A stretch of DNA of 64,000 bases. Source: Scybalousia_A sp052170555. GTDB taxonomy: Bacteria > Bacteroidota > Bacteroidia > Bacteroidales > P3. This document shows, one piece after another, positions 1 through 7,817 of this stretch. Made by a program: the position numbers and the translations under genes. The DNA lies in NCBI GenBank assembly GCA_052170555.1, contig JBQNAI010000001.1, positions 1-64,000 of the forward strand, written 5' to 3'. The notes beneath the pieces are model-generated. The model was not told the DNA's origin. It worked only from the letters and a program-made list of their open reading frames with translations, and made no database searches. The stretch's first letter is position 1; each line of letters starts with the position of its first letter.

Positions 1-244
1 CACTGTTGGAGGGTGTTCTGTAAGTGTTCCTTATGTTGTAAGTAACGTAAAGAGTGTTATAGATACAATCAAGCTAACCTACTGTGAAGGCGCTTTACAG
101 ACCTCTAGTTATACAGATGTTTTAGGAGGCGTTCATAATGAGACGTTTAGTGTTGGTGTAGGACATAGTGATACAATCGTAAAGCATTACACTGTTGGAG
201 GGTGTTCTGTAAGTGTTCCTTATGTTGTAAGTAACGTAAAGAGT
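1..244 (+). repeat. 189-bp tandem coding repeat in the adhesin
   Basis: Bases 1-55 and 190-244 are identical over 55 nt, an offset of 189 nt (63 codons, in frame). The repeat is cut by the window edge, so the number of copies is unknown. Identity at the DNA level, next to much more divergent protein repeats downstream, points to recent duplication or gene conversion. Confidence 0.9.
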
Positions 245-1909
245 AATGACACATTAGTTAGAGATACTATTTGGGAAGGAGAGCATTATAAGAAATTTGG
301 ACTGGATTTGGTAGCAACGGGAACATATCAATCTGTTTTCACCGATGAGCATGGGTGTAATGGAACAGTGACAATAGAATTGTTAGTTCTATCTCACGAT
401 ACAATTAGAGTAGATACAGTTTTATGTGAAGGTATTGTATATGATGATTATGGTATGCATATTACTAGTGAGGGCATATATGATACTACCTGGATAAGTC
501 CTGATGGATATATGAAAAATATTGTAATATCAGTACAAATCCAGCCGAAAGATACTACAATATACGATACCATATGTGTGGGAGAGGTATATTTGAATTA
601 TGGATTTAATCAATCTTTAACAGGGGTTTATGAAATAGATAGAGTAACGGAATTAGGATGTCAGCAACATATTAAATTGTATCTTGAAGTTGAAGGAATG
701 GATTCTGTTATTGTAAAGAATTTATGCTACGGTCAGTCTTATCAATATGATGGGATTATTTATGGAGAAAGTGGTATATATGAACTGTTCCGTTCCAATA
801 CGGCAAGAGGTTGTGATAGTGTAATAACACTTGATTTAACGGTATATCCTGAATTAAAGGACACTGTAAATGTCAAGATATGTGCGGGAGAGACCCATAG
901 TTGGAATGGAGAAGAATATTCTGAACAAGGAGTTTATCTATTTACAACACAATCACTGGTTACAGGTTGTGATAGTACTGTAATATTGAATCTTGTTGTT
1001 GATCCTGTATATGACGACACTATAGAAGCTATTATTTGCGGGGATGAAATATATAAAGACTTTGGATTTTCCGAAAAAACGTCTGGCTATTACACGCATA
1101 GAGAAGTTTCTGTGAACGGTTGTGATAGTTTATTTACTATCCATTTAACGGTTAATCCAATATATGATACCAATATCATTGTAAATATATGTCAAGGAGG
1201 TATATATACTATCAATGGGCATGATTATTCAGAAGAAGGTTCTTACACAGAGGTATTAAAAACTATTAATGGCTGTGATAGTATTGTGCATTTTACATTG
1301 AATGTACATGTTGCGACTACGAGTATTTTATATGATACTACGTGTACTGGAGAGATGTACCGTTTTGGCGATACTGTTATAATAGCAGAGCATTCAGGGA
1401 TATTCTATGACACTTTGGTAAATCAATATGGGTGTGATAGCATTATTATAGCAAATTTACATGTGTATGTGTCTTACCACGATACGCTTAATGTGACAAT
1501 TCCTGAGGGATCAGTATATGATAGAGAAGGATTCTATGTTTCTGAGAGTGGTACTTATTATAAAGAATTGCAAACGATAGATGGATGTGATAGTATAACA
1601 GTATTGAACCTTGAAATAGATACTCCAATAGACATTTGGGTACCAACAGCATTCCAACCAAACAGTGATGATAACAATGAGTTTTATATTATTGTTGACG
1701 ATGATAGGTTTAGATTGTATAGTTTGAAGGTTTATTATCGTTGGGGTGGAACAGTTTGGAATGCAAAGACAATATCTGATCATTGGAACGGTAGATACAA
1801 AGGTAAGATTTGTCAGCAAGGGGTTTATGTTTATGAGTTGATTTATTACAAGAAAGGGAATAAAGATAAATTATATAGAAAAGTAGGAGAATTTATGCTG
1901 ATGCATTAA
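2..1909 (+). CDS. T9SS-secreted repeat adhesin-like protein, 5' end outside window
   Basis: The frame is open from base 2, so the gene starts upstream of the window; the TTG at 308 is an internal codon. The visible 635 residues are two units of a 63-residue repeat, then about eight divergent repeats of some 50 residues. Each of these has the pattern Cys-x-Gly, Tyr, Ser-Gly-x-Tyr, a GCDS motif and a short hydrophobic strand. The last repeat lacks its first Cys (IPEG where others have ICxG). The final ~90 residues match the gliding-motility-associated C-terminal domain (type B T9SS sorting signal): VPTAFQPN near its start, YYRWGG, WNGRYKG and GVYVYEL. Such proteins are exported by T9SS and held at the cell surface. 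An adhesin role is inferred from the architecture; no ligand can be named. A 31-bp hairpin follows 7 bases after the stop codon. Confidence 0.85.
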   Translation, partial: TVGGCSVSVPYVVSNVKSVIDTIKLTYCEGALQTSSYTDVLGGVHNETFSVGVGHSDTIVKHYTVGGCSVSVPYVVSNVKSNDTLVRDTIWEGEHYKKFGLDLVATGTYQSVFTDEHGCNGTVTIELLVLSHDTIRVDTVLCEGIVYDDYGMHITSEGIYDTTWISPDGYMKNIVISVQIQPKDTTIYDTICVGEVYLNYGFNQSLTGVYEIDRVTELGCQQHIKLYLEVEGMDSVIVKNLCYGQSYQYDGIIYGESGIYELFRSNTARGCDSVITLDLTVYPELKDTVNVKICAGETHSWNGEEYSEQGVYLFTTQSLVTGCDSTVILNLVVDPVYDDTIEAIICGDEIYKDFGFSEKTSGYYTHREVSVNGCDSLFTIHLTVNPIYDTNIIVNICQGGIYTINGHDYSEEGSYTEVLKTINGCDSIVHFTLNVHVATTSILYDTTCTGEMYRFGDTVIIAEHSGIFYDTLVNQYGCDSIIIANLHVYVSYHDTLNVTIPEGSVYDREGFYVSESGTYYKELQTIDGCDSITVLNLEIDTPIDIWVPTAFQPNSDDNNEFYIIVDDDRFRLYSLKVYYRWGGTVWNAKTISDHWNGRYKGKICQQGVYVYELIYYKKGNKDKLYRKVGEFMLMH

Positions 1910-1916
1910 TTAAGAA

Positions 1917-1987
1917 AAGATACTCCTATAAATTCTAAAAGAGAGGACAGACACTATCCTCTCTTTTAGAATTTATAGGAGTATCTT
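1917..1987. terminator. 31-bp perfect hairpin after the adhesin gene
   Basis: Arms 1917-1947 and 1957-1987 are perfectly complementary around the 9-nt loop 1948-1956. It lies just past the adhesin stop codon, which fits transcription termination or 3'-end protection. There is no long T tract. The stem is far longer than a usual intrinsic terminator. Confidence 0.75.
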
Positions 1988-2164
1988 AATAGAGATAAAT
2001 ATTTGTGATAAATTTAGGTACAGTGTAAGTAAATATTACTTATTATTGAGTATATAGTTGTCAATATATATTATCTTATTTATTGTTTTTTTTATGAGGG
2101 AAAATTGTATTGTAATATGAAATAATTTATAGTTGAATTATTGAAAAATACTCATTTATGAGTA

Positions 2165-2195
2165 TTGTCAGAAATATAGAATAGGTGTAATTTTG
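2165..2195 (+). promoter_or_regulatory. Promoter for flavodoxin gene
   Basis: A -7 box of the form TAnnTTTG (TAATTTTG, 2188-2195) lies 20 bases after a TTG (2165-2167), the usual Bacteroidota arrangement. It is about 48 bases upstream of the flavodoxin start codon. Confidence 0.65.
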
Positions 2196-2243
2196 CAAAA
2201 ATTAAAAAAAGATTTAATAGAAAATAAATAAAATTTCTAAGAG

Positions 2244-2750
2244 ATGAAAAGGACATGCATTATTTACGGTTCCACAACGGGAACGTGTGAAGGATTAGCT
2301 TCAAAAATAGCAGATAAATTAGGCATTACATCTAATGACATTATTAATGTGAATGATTTCAAGGAAGAAATGATTGCTCAATATGATAATTTATTGCTTG
2401 GGACATCTACTTGGGGTGCCGGTGATTTGCAAGACGACTGGTATAGTAGCGGGATGAAAATTTTGCAGAATAGTGATTTATCAGGTAAGACTGTAGCAAT
2501 ATTTGGCTGTGGGGATAGTGCTTCTTACGGTGATACATTCTGTGGAGGTATGGCAGAATTGTATGAAACAGTTAAACAAAAGGGTGCGAATGTTGTTGGA
2601 AGTGTTGATGCTGATGATTATATGTATGAATCCTCTGCCGCTGTTTTAAATGGAGAGTTCGTTGGTCTTGCTTTGGATGAAGACAATGAAAGTGATAAAA
2701 CAGACGCAAGAATAGAAAAGTGGGTAGAGCAGATAAAAAATAGTCTTTAA
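2244..2750 (+). CDS. fldA: Flavodoxin (long-chain type)
   Basis: FMN-binding electron carrier of the cytoplasm, taking the place of ferredoxin for low-potential partners. The FMN phosphate loop is GSTTGT at residues 9-14. The two FMN-stacking aromatics are probably Trp57 (TSTWGAGDL) and Tyr95 (GDSASYGDTF). The 168-residue length is that of long-chain flavodoxins. It is a single gene with its own promoter and no operon partner. The 3' untranslated region may run about 160 nt to the hairpin at 2911. Possible partners encoded in this window are IspG and LipA, which both need low-potential electrons; that link is inference. Confidence 0.95.
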   Translation: MKRTCIIYGSTTGTCEGLASKIADKLGITSNDIINVNDFKEEMIAQYDNLLLGTSTWGAGDLQDDWYSSGMKILQNSDLSGKTVAIFGCGDSASYGDTFCGGMAELYETVKQKGANVVGSVDADDYMYESSAAVLNGEFVGLALDEDNESDKTDARIEKWVEQIKNSL

Positions 2751-2910
2751 TTGTTAGTATATACGACTAAGTGATCATTTTTAATTAGGGGAATTACATT
2801 TATGTGGCTTACTTTTTATGCATATTCTATGGTTGGTTGCATATAGTTACAAGAAGTGGAGATATTGTCCTGTTTAAAATGACAAGTAATTTTATGGTAA
2901 ATCGTTTTCC

Positions 2911-2948
2911 AATAGCATCGGAGAAATTTCTCTGATGCTATTTTTTTT
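2911..2948 (+). terminator. Strong intrinsic terminator
   Basis: A 16-bp stem (2911-2926 with 2927-2942, one G-U pair, AATT at the tip) runs into eight T residues (2941-2948). It lies 160 nt after the flavodoxin stop codon. The intervening stretch has two short stem-loops (arms 2817-2822/2838-2843 and 2867-2871/2881-2885) and no convincing ORF, so it is probably the flavodoxin 3' UTR or a small RNA. Confidence 0.8.
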
Positions 2949-3021
2949 ATATTGTAATATTTCATACAATATAAAAAATAAAATGACGTATATATACAAG
3001 ATAATTTAATCAATTACAAAA

Positions 3022-4108
3022 ATGACAACAGAGGAAATTATTAAAGATTTTGGATTACGAGTTCAGGATCTATGGAGGTGTCTTTGACATCGCTAAAAAA
3101 CAAGAGATAATAAATCAAAAACAGGTAATAACAGAACAACCTGACTTTTGGGATAAGCCTAAAAGTGCTGAAAAGTTGTTAAAAGAGCTATCTATTCTAA
3201 GAGATGTTGTTTCCGATTACCAAATTGTTTCTTCCGCTTATGAGGATTTAAAAGTATTGAAAGAGTTTGCGGATATGGGAGAGGTGAGTATTGAGGAAGT
3301 TGAAGTTGAGTTGTTAAAGGTGGCAAGACAAATAGAGAATTTGGAGTTTAAAAAAATGTTAGGCTCAGAGGAAGATGTATTGGATGCAATACTTACCATC
3401 AATTCTGGAGCAGGAGGTACAGAAAGTTGTGATTGGGTGTCAATGTTAGCTAGAATGTATATACGTTGGGCTGAAAGACATGGGTATAAGGTAGAAGAAG
3501 TAGCATCTCAACAGGGAGATGTGGCTGGATATAAAAATATAACATTGGAAATTAACGGTAAGTATTGCTATGGATATTTGAAAGGAGAGAATGGTGTTCA
3601 TAGATTGGTACGATTATCTCCTTTTGATGCGGCGAACAAACGCCACACTTCCTTTGCATCGGTGTATTCTTATCCGGTAGTGGATGAAAATATAGAGATA
3701 AGTATAAATCCTGCAGACATAGAATGGGAAACTTTTCGTTCGTCTGGTCCCGGAGGACAGAATGTAAATAAGGTGGAGACAGCAGTACGGTTACATTACA
3801 AGCCGGAAAATATAATTATTGAATGTCAGCAGACAAGAAGTCAGTTGCAAAATAGAGAAAAAGCTCTACAGATGTTACGTTCCCAACTGTATGAACAAGA
3901 AATGAGAAAGAAGCAGGAGAAAATGGCAGAGATAGAGGCAGGCAAGAAAAGAGTAGAATGGGGTAGTCAGATACGTTCCTATGTGTTGCATCCGTACCAT
4001 ATGGTTAAGGATTTGAGAACTGCTTATGAAACTTCCGATACAGATGGTGTTTTGGATGGTGATTTGGACGATATGATAAAAACTTATTTGATGCAGTTTG
4101 GTGGTTAA
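3022..4108 (+). CDS. prfB: Peptide chain release factor 2, programmed +1 frameshift
   Basis: Release factor for UGA and UAA stops. Translation should start at ATG 3022 (MTTEEIIKDFGLRVQDL...) and run to an in-frame TGA at 3085-3087. The sequence there is GGAGG-TGT-CTT-TGA-C, the classical prfB frameshift site: a Shine-Dalgarno-like GGAGG (3074-3078) three bases before the slippery CTT. Shifting +1 puts Asp (GAC 3086) next and gives a 361-residue protein. The release-factor 2 anticodon-like SPF motif is at about residues 199-201 and the catalytic GGQ at about 244-246. A start at 3050 in the second frame would drop the real N terminus. The frameshift makes RF2 regulate its own synthesis. Confidence 0.93.
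3074..3088 (+). promoter_or_regulatory. prfB: prfB programmed frameshift signal
   Basis: GGAGG (3074-3078), a 3-nt spacer, slippery CTT (3082-3084) and in-frame UGA followed by C (3085-3088). This is the autoregulatory +1 signal known from many bacterial prfB genes. It is notable here because Bacteroidota rarely use Shine-Dalgarno pairing for initiation. Confidence 0.92.
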
Positions 4109-4200
4109 ATTTATATCTGTAAGGGACTGATTATATCGACAAAAAAAGAAGATAGAGATATATTTAATCAAAGTGAGACATTTCAACAAATACAATAATT

Positions 4201-5505
4201 CTATTTAATAATTAAAGAAGTTAGTTTTTCTATGAGATTTGTTAATTGCATCAAGAAAGACATCTCGGTATCACATAACCAACATAGTGCAGTATTCAAT
4301 AGAGGTATGTCTTGAAAAACTAATAATAATATTAAAGATATAAGAATTATTTGCATTAATGGAATAACTATCAGATTACTAATAAGAAAGAGTATGGGTA
4401 GTTGTTTGAAATTGATAACAATAATGGGTAATGTAAATATTTGTGCTGTCGTTGTTGAAACTGCATTGGATAGTAGGCGTTGCAATATAGACTTTGTTAT
4501 ATTCAATTTATTTTTAATTAGATTATAAAGCCATATTTTTGTGCTAACAAGCCCTAATACCGCCAGGAATGATAGTTGAAAAGAAATATTGAATAGCAAT
4601 AAAGGATCAAAACATAAAAAAATAAATGCAGTTACTAATAATAGATTGATTTTATCGTTATTTAGCGATGTGAATTTAGATATGATCAGTAAAGACAACA
4701 TAGTTGCAACCCTCAAGGCAGAAGGAGTTAGTCCGACAATGAATGCTATTGCCCAGCAAAGTAATATTGTAATACCATTTCTTAGATATATCATACCGAT
4801 ATTTGGCGGTAGAATAAGTTTGAGCAGCATAGCAAGGGCGGAAACAATAAGTATTATATGTAATCCTGACACACAAAGAATATGAGCTAACCCCGAAGTA
4901 TTGAATTTTGTTCTGATTTCTCCTTCTAAATCTGTTTTATCACCCAATAAAAGAGCAATTGCGATATGTTGTTGTTCGGGTCTCATATCTGTTTGTTGTA
5001 ATCTTCGTTTGAGCCACAAATTAGTATGTTGTGCAATATTTATAATCGGATTGCCTTGTTTAGTTGCTATCAAATCAAAATTACGAATAAAAACCTGATG
5101 ATATATTCTTTTGTGTCGCATATAACGAGAATAATTAAATGAATTTAATTGAGTGAAGTTCCGTATTCTTCGCATATTATCTGAACATACAATAACATCA
5201 CCATAATTTAGGGATTGATTTTTATAGCCCTGTCTATTAATTTTAGGAATAAATATTTTTATTTTGCCACTTGTTTTTTCCCACTTATTAGTTACTGGGT
5301 CTTTATATGCAATGATTGTTGCAATATAAGAAAAGTTTTTTGGAGATTCTTTTGATTTTTCGATGATAAGATATTGAAATGTTGTAGTTTTGGATAAGTG
5401 TTTTATGTAATGGTTACGTAAAAAAACAGTTGGTATAAATAAATCAGCTATGATAATGACTGCAATAAAAACTATTAATGGTATAATAATCGGACGGTTA
5501 AACAT
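4201..5505 (-). CDS. comEC: ComEC/Rec2-family competence membrane protein, short form
   Basis: A polytopic inner-membrane protein of the DNA-uptake channel family. Two N-terminal hydrophobic segments flank a beta-rich OB-like region (residues ~40-150, with SGKIKIFIPK and LNYGDVIVCSD). The Competence core follows, with the recognisable LLLGDKTDL, FNTSGLAHILCVSGLH and VGLTPSALRVATM stretches and about seven membrane helices. The protein stops after this core at ~434 residues, so the C-terminal metallo-beta-lactamase domain of longer ComEC proteins is missing. I chose the ATG at 5505 over the TTG at 5526. Convergent with prfB. With cinA at 33.9 kb it hints at DNA uptake ability, which is inference. 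Confidence 0.8.
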   Translation of the reverse strand: MFNRPIIIPLIVFIAVIIIADLFIPTVFLRNHYIKHLSKTTTFQYLIIEKSKESPKNFSYIATIIAYKDPVTNKWEKTSGKIKIFIPKINRQGYKNQSLNYGDVIVCSDNMRRIRNFTQLNSFNYSRYMRHKRIYHQVFIRNFDLIATKQGNPIINIAQHTNLWLKRRLQQTDMRPEQQHIAIALLLGDKTDLEGEIRTKFNTSGLAHILCVSGLHIILIVSALAMLLKLILPPNIGMIYLRNGITILLCWAIAFIVGLTPSALRVATMLSLLIISKFTSLNNDKINLLLVTAFIFLCFDPLLLFNISFQLSFLAVLGLVSTKIWLYNLIKNKLNITKSILQRLLSNAVSTTTAQIFTLPIIVINFKQLPILFLISNLIVIPLMQIILISLILLLVFQDIPLLNTALCWLCDTEMSFLMQLTNLIEKLTSLIIK

Positions 5506-5602
5506 AATTATGCCATTTGCTATCAATAAATTTTATCTAATTATATTTTCTTCTACTGGGAACTTATCCTATGTTTGCGAGAATACTATTCAATTCACGC
5601 TG

Positions 5603-5610
5603 CAAAGGTA
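5603..5610 (-). promoter_or_regulatory. -7 box for comEC
   Basis: Reads TAccTTTG on the minus strand, about 100 bases upstream of the comEC ATG. No clear -33 box. Confidence 0.5.
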
Positions 5611-5746
5611 CTAAAAATATGTAATAAATAAAAACAGAATAAAAGTACTTATTGCCAATGAATATAGAGTATAAATTCTTTTATTAGATATGAATAATAA
5701 TAATTTTAAATTAGATGTCCAGTATTTAATATTGGCTATATTTTTG

Positions 5747-5790
5747 TAACTTTGCACGGTGAACCCCATGCGAATTCTGTGTGGGAGTGG
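5747..5790 (+). promoter_or_regulatory. -7 box and leader hairpin of dxs
   Basis: TAACTTTG at 5747-5754 is a good -7 box; no -33 box at the expected distance. The leader then holds a 7-bp stem (CCCATGC with GTGTGGG, two G-U pairs) around a GAATTCT loop, about 50 nt before the dxs start codon. No known riboswitch class was recognised. Confidence 0.5.
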
Positions 5791-5831
5791 TGTATTTATA
5801 AAAGTAAAAACAAATTAAGAAATAACGGATA

Positions 5832-7733
5832 ATGGTAGATGATTGCAATTATAGTATTTTAAGTACAATAAACTCTCCTTCTGATGTTAAAAAATTAGAT
5901 ATAGATGGGTTAAAAACACTATGTAAGGAATTAAGACACTATATTATTGCAGTGTTGAGTGAAAATCCAGGACATTTGGCTTCATCATTAGGGACGATTG
6001 AGTTGATTGTAGCATTGCATTATCTTATAGATGTACCGACTGATACATTAGTTTTTGATGTGGGGCATCAAGCTTATGCACATAAGGTCTTGACAGGACG
6101 AAAAGAACAATTTAAGGACATAAGAAAACTGAACGGACTAAGTGGTTTTCCAAAAAGAAGCGAAAGTCGTTACGACAATTTCGGGACTGGACATGCCTCT
6201 ACCTCCGTTTCTGCCTCCCTTGCCATGGCATTAGCAGACAAAATACATAAGAACGATAAGAATTTTCATATTGCAGTGATTGGTGATGGGAGTATGACAG
6301 GAGGAATGGTTTTTGAGGCACTGAATCATGCTGGTTCTACAAATGCTAACCTTTTGATTATATTGAATGATAACGGTATTAGTATTGATAAACGAGTAGG
6401 TGCAATGAGTCAGTATTTTACACATATAACTTCTTCACCCAAATACAATAAAATAAAAAATCAAATATGGAATGCCTTGGGAGGTAATAAGAATTCGTAC
6501 AATAAGCATCGTACTTTTTTACGTTCCATATTGCTTTTTTTCAAAAACTTGTTTGCTGGGCAGAGTAATTTCTTTGAGGCGTTGCATATCCGTTATTTTG
6601 GACCGATTGATGGGCATGACTTACCTACATTGTTATCTACCATAGACAAGTTAAAAAAAATACAAGGACCTAAACTATTGCATATCATAACTACAAAGGG
6701 CAAAGGATTATCTTTTGCAGAGAATAATCCTACTGTATATCATGCCCCTGGAGTTTTTGATGCTAAAACCGGTAAGAGGGAAGAAAAACACATTGATATG
6801 GATGATACCCTCAAATTTTCAGAAATCTTTGGTAAAAGTTTAGTGGAGCTGGCGGGGAAATACGAAAATATTGTAGCCATTACACCTGCTATGCTGTCGG
6901 GGTCATGTTTAAATGAAATGAATATGAGATATCCTGACAGAACATTTGATGTTGGCATAGCAGAAGAACATGCCGTAACACTTGCCGCAGGATTTGCAAC
7001 TCGTTATATAAGACCTTTTTGTTGCATTTATTCGTCTTTCTTGCAGCGTTCATTTGATCAGATTATTCATGATGTTGCTTTGCAAAATCTTGGGGTAACA
7101 TTTTGTATAGATAGGGCAGGAATAGTTGGTGACGATGGAGCTACTCACCATGGAGTGTTTGATTTGTCTTACCTTAATATGATTCCGAATATGATAGTGG
7201 CAGCCCCAAAGGATGAAGTGGAAATGCGTAATCTTATGTTCACTTCATTGTTCATAGATAAGCCGTTTGCCCTTCGTTATCCGCGTAGCAACGGTTTCGT
7301 TCGGCAGTGGAAACAGGATTTTACATTGATAGAGGTCGGTAAATCCGAACAAATTTATGGCGGACAACGTGTTGCTGTCCTATTCATCGGAGCAATAGGT
7401 AATGAATGTAAGCAGGCTGTGGAAGAATTGAGACAAGAGGGCAAGGAGGTCGGATTGTATTATTTCAGATTTCTCAAACCACTAGATGATGTTATGTTGC
7501 AAAAAATTTTTGATATATATGAGTATATTATAACAGTGGAAGATGGAGTAAAAATTGGAGGATTTGGTTGGAGTATAGAGAATTATGCGGAGCAAAACAA
7601 ATACAAAAACGATATAACGGTACTTGGTATAGATGATATTTTTATAGAGCAGGGCAGTATTATACAATTAAAAACTATTTGTGGCATTGATAAAAATGCT
7701 ATTAAAAATAAAATTTGCGAAAAATGGGGATAA
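5832..7733 (+). CDS. dxs: 1-deoxy-D-xylulose-5-phosphate synthase
   Basis: First enzyme of the MEP isoprenoid pathway: condenses pyruvate and glyceraldehyde 3-phosphate using thiamine diphosphate, in the cytoplasm. The 633-residue length is normal. The N-terminal TPP-binding half has DVGHQAYAHK (from ~76) and GDGSMTGG (151-158) with the LNDN stretch at ~178-181. The catalytic Glu is in GIAEEHAVT (Glu379), followed by the transketolase pyrimidine and C-terminal domains. It is transcribed alone, divergent from comEC. Other isoprenoid genes in the window are ispG and uppS. Confidence 0.97.
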   Translation: MVDDCNYSILSTINSPSDVKKLDIDGLKTLCKELRHYIIAVLSENPGHLASSLGTIELIVALHYLIDVPTDTLVFDVGHQAYAHKVLTGRKEQFKDIRKLNGLSGFPKRSESRYDNFGTGHASTSVSASLAMALADKIHKNDKNFHIAVIGDGSMTGGMVFEALNHAGSTNANLLIILNDNGISIDKRVGAMSQYFTHITSSPKYNKIKNQIWNALGGNKNSYNKHRTFLRSILLFFKNLFAGQSNFFEALHIRYFGPIDGHDLPTLLSTIDKLKKIQGPKLLHIITTKGKGLSFAENNPTVYHAPGVFDAKTGKREEKHIDMDDTLKFSEIFGKSLVELAGKYENIVAITPAMLSGSCLNEMNMRYPDRTFDVGIAEEHAVTLAAGFATRYIRPFCCIYSSFLQRSFDQIIHDVALQNLGVTFCIDRAGIVGDDGATHHGVFDLSYLNMIPNMIVAAPKDEVEMRNLMFTSLFIDKPFALRYPRSNGFVRQWKQDFTLIEVGKSEQIYGGQRVAVLFIGAIGNECKQAVEELRQEGKEVGLYYFRFLKPLDDVMLQKIFDIYEYIITVEDGVKIGGFGWSIENYAEQNKYKNDITVLGIDDIFIEQGSIIQLKTICGIDKNAIKNKICEKWG

Positions 7734-7737
7734 AATT

Positions 7738-7767
7738 TTGGTACTAAAAAATAAATATTTAATTTTG
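7738..7767 (+). promoter_or_regulatory. Promoter for Omp28-like gene
   Basis: TTG 7738-7740, a 19-base spacer and TAATTTTG 7760-7767. This is one of the best consensus promoters in the window, about 50 bases before the start codon. Confidence 0.75.
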
Positions 7768-7817
7768 CGATTTGGAATATTGACATATATTATTAATAAC
7801 TTAATAAAACAAAAGTA

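Noticed and set aside
308..1909. TTG start for the first gene
   Set aside because: The frame stays open to the left window edge with the same repeats, so the true start is upstream.
3050..4108. prfB starting at 3050
   Set aside because: It lacks the true N terminus; the ATG at 3022 and the frameshift site explain the sequence better.
4589..4885. 98-codon plus-strand ORF inside comEC
   Set aside because: Antisense to a well-supported membrane protein; shadow of its codon pattern.
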